Positions 1 through 9,285 of a DNA stretch of 64,000 bases are shown here, one piece after another; position 1 is the stretch's first letter; each line of letters opens with the position of its first letter. The notes beneath the pieces were generated by a model. It was given only the letters and a program-made list of their open reading frames with translations. It searched no databases and had not been told where the DNA came from. Made by a program: the position numbers and the translations under genes. The stretch comes from Cristatella mucedo (Eukaryota > Bryozoa > Phylactolaemata > Cristatellidae), in assembly GCA_009760855.2 (NCBI GenBank), contig WPIO01000210.1, positions 126,001 through 190,000 on the forward strand, given 5' to 3'.

Positions 1-504
1 GAGAAATAATTGTGGGGCTGAGATATACACGAAGAACTGAACTCGCATTTAAAATTTCATTCTGATAAGCAAATTAATGGCCGAGTTAAGGAATCTACAA
101 CTTGCAAAGGGACACTGAAAATTAAGCACTTTAAAAGTCACAAGCATGCACCTCAACAAGCTTTACACAGGTACCTTTATCTACCAACGTTCAACAAGTA
201 TGGATGCAAGTCGCATATGATGCTTGAAATCAGTAGTTTTTTATTTGTAGATATTTTGCTTCCGGTTTACATCTAGGACAGTCAAGGTTTGCACAATCAC
301 TTTTTCTTTAACGTTGAAGTCATCAGAGCTTCAAATCTCATTTCTAACACATTTGTCTTTTGAAAAGTACTGTGAAAAAATATTCACTTGGATCAATTTC
401 AAAATTATCCTCTTGAATTTCTCTCTTAATAACACTTAACAATAATCAAAAATAACAACAATAGTAACAATAACTCATATTCAAATCGTTCAGCTGTCCC
501 ACCT

Positions 505-600
505 AACCAACCTCAAATCCTTTGGGCACATAGCCTTGTCATTATATGCTCCCAAAGTTGTAACCTCACTTCTGGCTGTTGTTATGACATCAGCTAACTT
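505..600 (+). mobile_element. LINE-A C-terminal fragment
   Basis: Plus strand: L-T-N-L-K-S-F-G-H-I-A-L-S-L-Y-A-P-K-V-V, matching the LINE-A text T-N-L-K-S-F-G-D-R-A-F-S-S-Y-A-P. Short and decayed. Confidence 0.55.
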
Positions 601-1042
601 GCAGACTTGATGTGCATTATTTCTAGCATATGCAAATTGAGGCAATTTTTCATCGTCAGTGCATGGGGTCTCCTGCCGTTGCGTAAATGAATCTGTTGCA
701 TCAGCCAACAGCAATCTTACTTGTTATCGTTCAGCACAGAAGAGATTGCTTAGCGCTGAACAATCAAACACACTAGGACAGACAATGGCACACACAGGAT
801 CAAAAGCGACGGTGAAGCCAGTATAGCCAAATCTGACCAATGAGAGAAAGCTAAGCTACATGGAGCTGACTGCTAACTTGAACAGCCAATGACATCCTTA
901 GGTGGACTAATCCTGTGCTCAGCATATGAATCCATGGCTCGGTTAGAGCTGATCATGATAAACAATTCACTAGAAAGCACAGCAGGGCACATAGGTACAG
1001 CCGGTGCCTTCAGACCCTTTCACTCAAAATCACTATCTATAG

Positions 1043-1202
1043 CTACAAGCAGCGTGTAGCTATGCCTGCATTAGAGGCTCGCTGACAGGGCCACAGTATA
1101 GCACTGCCAGCCTGCTTCTCTCCTACAAGCAGCGTGTAGCCATGCCTGCAGCAGAGGCTTGCTGACAGGGCCACAGCATAGCACTGCCAGCCCGCTTCTC
1201 TC
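1043..1202. repeat. 80-bp tandem duplication (two units)
   Basis: Units 1043-1122 and 1123-1202 both begin CTACAAGCAGCGTGTAGC and end GCTTCTCTC, with only a few differences. In tomosyn intron 3; no function evident. Confidence 0.9.
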
Positions 1203-1568
1203 TCGAGGAGGGAGCCATGCCTCGAGCAACCTCCACTAACTAATGAAGCTTGCTCTCCACAGCAAAGTTCTCCATAGCAAAATTCACTCCAACCCAAAAT
1301 ATGCTCTGGATGTTGCCTGAAACCAGCTCATCCGATCCTGGAACTAGCTAGCGCTGCCCTCAATTACATACACTGCCCTCTAAATGTGTCTATGCAACAT
1401 TATCAATCCGAGTGCTGTTGTTGCTAATGCCGGTATTCAAATAAGTCATTTAGATACACGAATTATTAACTTGTCGCCGACTGTCAATTTAATTGTGATC
1501 AAAGTTGCAGTTAGCTACGTATGGTTTAGTGAGTAACCACATTCACTGGCAACTGGTAAACAGATGGA

Positions 1569-2860
1569 CATGTGGTCACGTGATTACTAGACTCGGGTGC
1601 CATTCAGCACAATCTTTTTTTAGCCCATTTTGTCATCATCAATGCTTTGGCCAACGATGAGACAAGAAGGTACCTGGCTGCCTCCTTGACCTGTAGGGGG
1701 CCACAATTTGACATTTTGATGGTTGGTACTCTACCAGAAAATGCCACCAACTGCACAGCTTTCCGAGAGTACAAGAGCAGTTTTGATTTTGGTACAGAGA
1801 TGGCCATGAAAACCAAAAAATCTAGAGGGAGCCGAAGACCTTAGTGGGTACTGTTGCGATTATTACTAGGTCACGCCTGGACTATGGTAGCACCGAGTCA
1901 TTACCAGCTTGGGTCACCCTCAAGTAGCTTCTCCAAGGGAGGAGTGGCTCCTCAAAAGCATGGCTGTGAATGACAGGTTAGAGACTGTTAAAATGCACTG
2001 TTAGAGTCTCAGCTAAGCTACTGGACCAGTCGTAAGCCAAAGCATCATGAGTAGACAACTTTACGAACAAGGACTACACACAAGAGTGGCCAGGTGCTAG
2101 CCATTGTTCACTGTGCAACACAAAAACGAAAGGCTGGATTTCGATTGCCGATCCCTGCATTGCACAGCTGCCTAGTGGAGCAGAGTGCTATGGACTAAAG
2201 AGTCCAAATTCGATCTCTTCGGCTGGGACAAACGGAAGAGTTTAGTTAGTCGATGAATAAGCGAAGCTTAGAAGGACGTTTTCTGCAAAAGGCAGTAAAA
2301 TTCGGTGGTGGCGGTGTCATGGCATGAGGTTGCTGCTCATCGTTACATATAATTCATTTGATTCATTATTTCATTTTGCATAGCACCCTAAGAGAACTTA
2401 ATCTCTATTCAGGTACTACACATAAGTCACAGGGCTTAAGCCTACGACCTCGGCCAGACCTTAGTTGGGCAAGCATTTTAATCACTGGGTGGTGCTGGGC
2501 TGCATAGGATTAAAGGACTCACGAATCAAAATGTCCACGTCGATAGTGTACTGCAAGTTGGCTTGCCAACTGCTTATGCTCTTCGCAGGTTCAATTCTTG
2601 TTGGCAGCATGACAAAAAACACACTGCTGTGGAGGTTAGTACCTTTTCCACGAACCCTACCTACTATGGTTTCGAGCGAATTGAGGTCATTTAGTGGCCA
2701 AGCCAAAGCATGGACTTGAGCCCACTAGAACATCCGAGGAACAAAGTCCACCGACCTTAAAGGTTCCAAGTTCTCCTATGCATGAAATCCAATTCTTTTA
2801 GTTTTGATGGATTATAGGGCACTAATTTCTAGAAACATGCCTGGAGCTAACAGAGTCAAT
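1569..2860 (+). pseudogene. Decayed Tc1/mariner transposon, copy 1 (split by SINE2)
   Basis: Translated fragments in changing frames follow a Tc1 transposase: AQLSESTRAVLIS (N-terminal region), KNERLDFDCRSLHCTAA and WSRVLWTKESKFDLFG at 2130-2235, LHRIKGLTNQNVHV after 2500, WQHDKKHTAVEV near 2605 and WPSQSMDLSPLEH near 2695-2730. The expected first catalytic Asp (W-T-D-E-S-K) is Lys here, and there are many stops, so it is dead. The non-coding leader (1569-1740) is shared with copy 2 at about 47.2-47.37 kb. A SINE2 copy (2342-2498) interrupts it between the S-W-H-E-V and L-H-R-I blocks. Confidence 0.8.
2342..2498 (-). mobile_element. SINE2 copy (tRNA-like head, LINE-A-like tail) in Tc1 copy 1
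   Basis: On the minus strand, a tRNA-like head (box B-like AGGCTTAAGCCCT) is followed by GAATAGAGATTAAGTTCTCT and an AT-rich end. It splits Tc1 copy 1, so it is younger than that transposon. Confidence 0.75.
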
Positions 2861-3214
2861 GCCAAGACGATTGGGTTACGTTATTAAAAATCATTTCTCC
2901 CCTTTTCTGCATAACAAACATTGATACCAAGTTAGATCCAAGTTAAATCTAGGGCTTTAAGAGGTAAATAGTGTGCTGGTAGCAGGTGCATCGAAACGTT
3001 TGGAGGACAGTGTACACTAGCACTCACTAGGGTATATACAAGTCAGCAGCAAATCCAGACAAGCCTGCCGCCAAGTCAATCACTTTTATATTTTTTATTG
3101 GTAGCTAAAGTTCAAATATCCAAGCATGTTCGAGTATACATACAAAGTACGCATGTGCAACCCAGCATGAAGCTGCCTGGTCCATCTATGCACGAAGAAA
3201 CTATGCACTCTTAC

Positions 3215-3296
3215 CTCGTTGATAAGGAAAACAATCTGAAGCACGACTACGTCTGCCTCGTGTTGCACCTGGTAGTCCACGCTGGGCTGACCGAGA
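3215..3296 (-). CDS. STXBP5: Tomosyn (STXBP5 family), coding exon 3
   Basis: Joined in phase after exon 2, this exon reads L-G-Q-P-S-V-D-Y-Q-V-Q-H-E then VVVLQIVFLINE. It matches the tomosyn block F-G-R-P-G-V-E-C-Y-C-Q-H-(D/E)-S-G-A-A-V-I-Q-L-Q-F-L-I-N-E, part of the first WD40 blade. The acceptor used is TAAAG|TCTCGG at 3297/3296; this choice restores the frame (CT|T = Leu). The donor GAG|GTAAGAG at 3215/3214 is a normal U2 site in phase 0. The next family block (G-A-L-V-S-x-x-x-D-D-T-L-H-L-W) is not found in 1-3214, so the gene continues past the left edge of the window. Confidence 0.88.
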
Positions 3297-3552
3297 CTTT
3301 ACCGAAATGCATTAAGGGGCAGTACAAATGAAGGCAGCAATGGCAGCGGCAACAAAGGAAGGCAGTAGTACCACTACTCAGCAAGCGAACCAAAAGACAC
3401 TGCCTTCTGCTTGCTCCTTGGCACCTGGCAAGGAGAACTGCATGGAATACTCAAACATCGAGTCACTGTTCACAGGCCAGAGGCTGCAGAAGTAGCTAAG
3501 CTAACATGGTCGGCCTGCGATAACAAATGTGCTAGCTCACTTTTAACAGAGA

Positions 3553-3810
3553 CTTTAATCTAATGTATCTCCCTCAGTAACTCCACAAAGCAACAAAGAC
3601 TGAGTGTTATACAGGAGAAAGTACTCAAAGCCTAAGCGGCTTTCGGTGTACTTGTGGTAGGTAACAGACTTTACATCACGTAACAAAGAGAAAAACGAGA
3701 ACGATAGCTGGGTCATGAGGGCAGTCGAGGAAGTGAATGGCACTGAAGTAGCAGCTCAGGACAGCTAGAAAGGATGTGCCGCAGTCGGCAGCAGGAGAAT
3801 ATATGTTCAA
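3553..3810 (-). mobile_element. LINE-B 3' fragment
   Basis: Plus strand: AATGTATCTCCCTCAGTAAC, GCCTAAGCGGCTTTCGGTG and AGTAGCAGCTCAGGAC. It matches the LINE-B C-terminus and tail read in reverse. The frame is broken. Confidence 0.75.
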
Positions 3811-5253
3811 GCTAAGCAGCTAACTGGATGCACTACTATAATAAATGCTCAGCTGCTGGTACATACTAAACATGATTGCACTTACATATAACATACATAT
3901 GCACATATACACAAACACACACACACATATTCTTATTTTCCACGTGCATAAACTGATTCCTACAAGTTTATCCTACCCAAAGACTTGCCAAAAAATATAT
4001 TATGGTATTCAAGAAAATCCAAGCCACTAGAATGCGATTCCTAGTTAGAAGTCATATCTTGGAGTGCTATTTATGGATATGGTGCCGGTAACCACTTCGG
4101 ATCATAAACAACTGGCCTAAAACACGAGGGATCAGTCTACCTAAATGCTCTCTGAGACAACTAAAATGCTTACATACAAATTTGGTTCTCTTAGGGAGCT
4201 ATACTCGTGGTTGCGTACAGGTAGCTCAAACTTTGCCCAACACCGTGGTTAGTGTGTGCGGCTTTATAGGAAGTCACTAGTGCAATGCAAATTTTGGAAA
4301 ATAGTATGCACACACCCAACGGTGCTTCAAATCTGCCCACTCTGGAAGTTTTCACCTGCCTGCCTAACATGCATAAGATCCATAGCTAGCCCCTTGGCAC
4401 GCAACATTGTCTAGCAAAAAAGAGTTGGAAGATTTTTGTTCCTACCCAGCTCTTCAATATTATTTGTAATTTTGAAGCATCGGCGGTCTATCTATGGCTG
4501 ATAAAATGCAAAACCTGATTTGTTCATAGCCTAACAGTGGCTGAAAACACGGCTATGCCAACCGTCGATATGTCTTTCTGTGATATGTTTCCTGGCATGT
4601 CCACCGAATCTTTGCGCACAATAGCAGAATGATACTACTGTGAACTAACTTCTTTTTTTGGTAATGACTCTGTCAAAAGCCGGCTACGGTAGTGTAATTT
4701 TGCAAAGGCAGTTTCTCATTGCGCAGCCCATATCTCGAGGCTTGCTAGCATCTCTACTACCTAGAAATTTGGCGGGAAAGGAAATTCATGTAAACTAGCT
4801 CTCAGGAAAATATTGCCGAGAAACCAGGCACTTTAGCATCATGTACTTGTACCATTTATAGCAAGGTTCATCGATGCCGATGACACCTGTTTTGAATGCA
4901 TTTCTTCACTCCAGTTAGGTATTTCCTAGGATAACTGGCCTTTCCTGCCTCTGAAAGCAATGCATGTAGGTTTACAACAGACTGCTACGGGATTAGGGAG
5001 ATGTGCAACGTCTGAACCATTCCTCAGAAGGGACCCAGATCATCGTTTCTGCTTTTCTTGGTCGTCTTCACTCACTCTGTCACTCAAACTTTGGAAGGTG
5101 CCAGTGCAGGCAAGGATGCACATTTTGTTTACATGAGCAGGCGCTTGTGATTCTAAGATTCAGCTAGACCACTGCAATCTTGCCATACAGTTGCTGGAGC
5201 CCATCCGGTCAGCAGCAGCCAGTCTAGTCGTGCACATAGGTCGGGCCATTGCT

Positions 5254-5299
5254 GACTGATCACCAGGGCCAGAGCTACCTCTGGCCCTGGTGATCAGTC
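5254..5299. repeat. Perfect 21-bp inverted repeat with a 4-nt loop
   Basis: The arm GACTGATCACCAGGGCCAG plus AG (5254-5274) is exactly complementary to 5279-5299, with loop CTAC. It lies in tomosyn intron 2. A short-hairpin RNA, a replication slip or a cruciform-prone site are all possible. Confidence 0.9.
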
Positions 5300-5783
5300 T
5301 TCGAGGGTGGGGCTCGTGTTCACCTCGGACTGGTGCAAGAGCCATCTGGAAATTCCAGCTGCCAGGATGCTGGGGAGTTCCTTCCCAGCACCTTTGAAGC
5401 TCATCATGCTTGGGTAAATCAAAGAATAGAGAGCTGGCTCAGCCATTCAATACACACTCGGTCGTTTGAAACCACCCTCCTAAAAGGAGGCTTTGTCTAG
5501 CCAAGCTTGCCATAACCACTACTTCCCCCTGCAGCTGCATGACTCTAAGCTGATTATAGCCCATCCTACCAAGCACACACAGGCTTCAGGTGGCAGCACA
5601 GAGAGACTGCTGACCAGCCACTTTAGGCTTACTCTTATTGTATGCCGGAAGCATAAAAGCTGAGTTTGTTGAATGCTATGTTTTCCACATGCTGGCTAGC
5701 TCAGTCCACAGCTCTCAACACCCATATTAGTGGTGGCACAACCGTAAGTTTGGTGGTTCGTGCCCACCCAGGGACGTTCCTTT

Positions 5784-5950
5784 GTGAGCCGTGATGGCTA
5801 ACTAGGTAAGGTGGCTGCTTTTCACGACCTCGGCCCGATGTCGTGGGTTCGAATACTGTGGTGGGCGATCATTTATCGCCAATGCAAGCGGTGGTGATAG
5901 CCGTAAAGGCTCTTCTGTCGCTATACAAAAAGAAGCTGTTAAATCAGCTG
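5784..5950 (+). mobile_element. SINE1 copy (tRNA-derived)
   Basis: GTGAGCCGTGATGGCTAACT and AGGTAAGG carry a box A-like TGGCTNACTAGGT. GTGGGTTCGAATACTG carries box B (GGTTCGAATCC type). Then GTGGTGATAGCCGTAAAGG and a 3' end CGCTATACAAAAAGAAGCTG. One of the best copies in the window. Confidence 0.8.
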
Positions 5951-6503
5951 GTATTTATGTAATCTGCCGAGCCTGTGAGCAGCAGCTCCTATCTTTCAGA
6001 GACCCCCCCCCCCAGGAACTCCCCAATCACCTACAGAACTTTCAAGTTCATGTAGTGTAGAGAAACAGTCTTGAACCTGTGTCTCTCCCTGTGTCTCTCA
6101 GCCTATGGGGGTACCGTGCTCATACTTCACGACCCGGGTCGTGGGTTGGAGTCATGCAGCAGCTGAATCGGCTAACCATAGCTCGGCTGGCCTACTGAGC
6201 TAGCTTTGCGCTAGGCCTTTGCAGCCTCCTACCTAACCAAAGTGAAGTTTCCGAGCCACTCGCCTGGCAGTCAGCTTTCGGCTTGGGCCGAGGCAGAGCA
6301 CAGTAGGTCTCCAAACGTACAAGCTGAGCGCCTCACACCCGACTGGAACTCGGCAGCAAAGGCAGCCGAGTTAAGGGAGGTGCAGTGGCTCTGCATCAGA
6401 GCCGGGCACCACAAATGCGTGCCACTGCTGCCATCGAGGAGCTGCAAACCGACAGACGAGCCGGGCAGCACAGCTGACCAAGTTGGCCATCATCGAAGGA
6501 TAC

Positions 6504-6601
6504 AGTCGAACAGCACCATGTCTGGTGCCTATGGCGAGCAACCGTTGCACCGGGTCCCAGGCAAGTGACGTAGGGTGATAAGGGAAGCCGTGGCGCATGA
6601 G
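6504..6601 (-). CDS. STXBP5: Tomosyn (STXBP5 family), coding exon 2
   Basis: The exon reads L-M-R-H-G-F-P-Y-H-P-T then LAWDPVQRLLAIGT and GAVRL. This is the start of the first WD40 repeat and is nearly identical to the tomosyn signature R-H-G-F-P-Y-Q-P-(T/S)-A-L-A-F-D-P-V-Q-K-I-L-A-(I/V)-G-T. The acceptor is a long pyrimidine tract followed by TTTTTGCAG, with the exon starting at 6601 in phase 0, which fits exon 1. The exon ends at 6504 in phase 2, at the donor CT|GTATCCTTC. That donor is the U12-type consensus (see findings) rather than a normal GTRAGT. Intron 1, on its upstream side, is about 15 kb and full of repeats. Confidence 0.88.
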
Positions 6602-6825
6602 CTGCAAAAAAAGAAAGAGACATTGTGGCATTGGCACGAGCAGGCAAACTGGTGCCCCCCACCCCAATGGCCAGTCAAGTCCAATGTAATCAAGTCAGGT
6701 GCACTGGGTCAGCTCAGGTCATCATGGCAGCCAGATCATCTAATGCTGAACTCCTCATTGTGGCATTTGGGGAAGTGGGAAGCTTTACTTACCACAGCTT
6801 ATTAATAGTATTATTAATAGCAGTT

Positions 6826-6899
6826 CGGTTGTAAAGAAGCATAGGAGAGAGATTGAGTTCAGTGAGGGCGCTTTATCAAGTGCATTATTATTATTATTA
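6826..6899 (+). mobile_element. LINE-A 3' tail fragment
   Basis: AGGAGAGAGATTGAGTTCAG, then GGGCGCTTTATCAAGTGCAT and (TTA)n. Only the terminal stem-loop and tail remain. Confidence 0.75.
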
Positions 6900-7599
6900 G
6901 GAGAACTTAATCTGTCCAGCTGCTTTACAACATGCTGAAAGAGAATCAGTATCAGTGAGAGCCACTACCACATGACAACATCTGGGTTATTCAGGAGATG
7001 GCAAAGACATGCAATCCTCCATAAGCTGCACTTTGCTGGCCCTATGACCACTAAGAAGGTGATAGCCAATGACTTGCCGCAAACTACATAGATTCCTGGC
7101 TTGGTTAGCACACTAATCCAGAACAAGTGGCAACCAACTAGAACACCATTACAATTACATTATGAAATGGCTTCAGTGCTCCCACAGTCCATTTTACTTG
7201 AGCAAAAAAAATAGAAGACTAGTTGACACTTGAAGCTATCACAAGCTCCAGCGTTTGACATGTCCTAAAATACTATGTCCCGAGTACACAGAGCAGACCT
7301 GACAAAAGTTACAAGACTCAGAATAATAGCTCACCACCCAACATGGAGGCAAGTACATAACAGCATCACTGGGGAGGGGTGGGCAGAACTGGATACTGCA
7401 GCTGCTCTTGCAGCAGTGGCTTTATCAGGCCAGGACAAGGTGCTGCAGCACATTTACTAGTGAGCCCCATCTACCAGTAGGTTTCAGTGATGAAAGTGGT
7501 AGCAGCAGCAGCCGGGGCCCTGATGCCATTACCAGGCAGCAACAGCAACCAGTCCAGGGCTGCTGGCTCAGATGAGCTCCATTTCAGTGGCTGGATTGT

Positions 7600-9285
7600 A
7601 AGAATAATAATAATAATGCACTTGACAAAGGGCCATCAGAGAACTCAATCTCCTTCAAGGCGCTTTACATTTACATTTGCAAAGGGAAACGCGATTAAAT
7701 GGTGAGTAATATCATGCTTGATAAAAAAACTCGAATAACATGGCTAGGGGTGACATGCACAGGGTCAGCATGCAAATGTGGTTGGTGGCAGCTTGCACAG
7801 TGTCAGCACACAAAAGCACATAAGCACATGAAGGACAAATCACAGGGACCCGCTAAATGCTGTCCTAAATAGGCATGCATTTAAGTTGTTTTTAAATGTG
7901 GTCAAATCTGGGGATGTTCTGAAGTAAATCGGGAGGGAGTTCCAGGTTTTGGGTGCATATGAATTAAATTAACGGTCTCCAAAGGATTTGAGGTTTTACA
8001 AGGTTTTGGTAATGTAATGTATTATGTAATGTAATGTATCTCCGTCAGTAACTGCACAAAGTCATAAAGACCATGTGGGTGTTACGCAGGAGAGTTTTGT
8101 ATAGCGCACTCACAGCCTAAGCGGCTTTCGGTACGCATTCGGTAGCCAACAGACTTCGTCTCAAGCAACAAAGAGAAAGTGGGAAGCATAGCAGAGTCAG
8201 GAGAGCAGTTGAGGTAGTGAGTAGCATAGAAGTAGCAGTTCAGGACCGCTGAAAAAGATGTGCCATAGACGGCATGAGAGAGAGAGTAGTTGTCGTTGCA
8301 TAAGAACTGTGGAAGCGAGTTCCACAGTCTAGGACCTGCAGAGCTAAAGCTTCTGTCGCCAACTGTCTTTAAGTGGAGGAAAGGGACAGCTAATTTATTG
8401 TCCACAAGGACTGTAGGATTCTGAAAAGCAGGTGGTATGATGCTTGTCCTGGTGGGGAAGTAGATCAAAGAGATAGGCTGAAGCCAAAGAACGAATGACC
8501 TAAAGGTGAGCAATAAAACCTTGAAGTCGATCTGTTGCTTGACTGGGAGCCAGTGGTCAGCGAGAACTGGTGTGATGTGGCAACTGCAACGTTCACGACA
8601 GACAAGCCTAGCTGTGGAGTTTTGCACCAGCTGTAATCGCCTGATTGCACATGCAGGTAGGCCAGCAAGAAGTGAGTTACAGAAGTCAAGATGGGATGTC
8701 ACAAATGCATGGACCAACTTAGACGCGGTATCCTTATCTAAAGAAGCCCGAATTTTAGTAATGCTATGTAGCTGAAAGTAGGCAGGCTTGGCTGTTGGGC
8801 TGATGTCGTCGTCTAACCAGAGGTCACCTTGGAACATGACACCTAGATGTCGAGCTGATTCAACAGGAGATATACTGGCATAGCCAATTTTGAGCTTCAG
8901 CCTTTCCAATTTCTGAATCACACTGGGTTTGCCCATAACTAGTAAGTTAGTTTTATCATCGTTTAGTTTTAGAAAACTTGCTGCCATCCATGTGTGGATG
9001 TCATCAATACATGCAACAAGTAAGTTGAGAGAATTTGAGGTGCTCGAAGGCTGGGAGGGATCAAAGCAAAGGTACAACTGAGTGTCATCTGCATAGAAGT
9101 GAAAACCTAGATTGTGCTTGGCAATCATATCAGCAAGAGGGAGAGTATAAACCATGAAAAGAACCAGACCTAGCACGAAGCCCTGAGGTACCCCATAATT
9201 CACAGGTACCTCGGATGATCTTGGTCCATTCAAGTCAATACTCTAGAGTCTCCCACTAAGATATGATCTGAACCATTGCCGAGAA
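7600..9285 (-). mobile_element. LINE-A copy (CR1/L2-like RT), with a LINE-B tail inserted
   Basis: This is a 5'-truncated non-LTR retrotransposon. The minus strand encodes RT motifs YGVPQG (about 9195) and FYADDTQLYL (about 9095), then FLKLNDDKTNLLVMGKPS, SARHLGV, HAFVTSHLDFCNSLL and LVQNSTARLVC. The open frame starts at 9233 and runs 383 codons to 8082, crossing into the inserted LINE-B tail at 8403. The original LINE-A C-terminus and 3' UTR resume at about 7997 and run to the (TAA)n tail near 7600. In the cell such proteins reverse-transcribe their own RNA at a nicked target; this copy is truncated and presumably inactive. Confidence 0.88.
8004..8403 (-). mobile_element. LINE-B 3' fragment inserted in LINE-A
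   Basis: The minus strand encodes DNKLAVPFLHLKT, then RLWNSLPQF and SFSAVLNCYFYATHYLNCS, and ends in a tail of ATTACATTACAT repeats. The 6-bp direct repeat ACAAGG flanks it (7998-8003 and 8404-8409). The same piece recurs at 3553, 14800, 17840 and 23820. Confidence 0.82.

Larger units (their letters stand above)
3297..6503 (-). other. STXBP5: Tomosyn intron 2, apparent U12-type (minor spliceosome)
   Basis: The donor at 6503-6494 reads GTATCCTTCG, an exact match to the U12 donor core RTATCCTT. The branch-site candidate CCCCTTAAT at 3319-3311 fits the U12 consensus TTCCTTAAC, with the branch A 15-16 nt from the acceptor, the short spacing typical of U12 introns. There is no polypyrimidine tract before the acceptor, as expected for this class. 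The intron also holds a LINE-B tail (3553-3810), a SINE1 copy (5784-5950) and a perfect hairpin (5254-5299). Confidence 0.72.

Noticed and set aside
2465-2719. 84-codon plus-strand open frame
   Set aside because: It runs through the SINE2 end and Tc1 copy 1 in the wrong frame; the transposase similarity lies in other frames.
6242-6834. Plus-strand open frames overlapping tomosyn exon 2
   Set aside because: They are shadows of the minus-strand exon and its flanks; conserved tomosyn residues are on the minus strand only.
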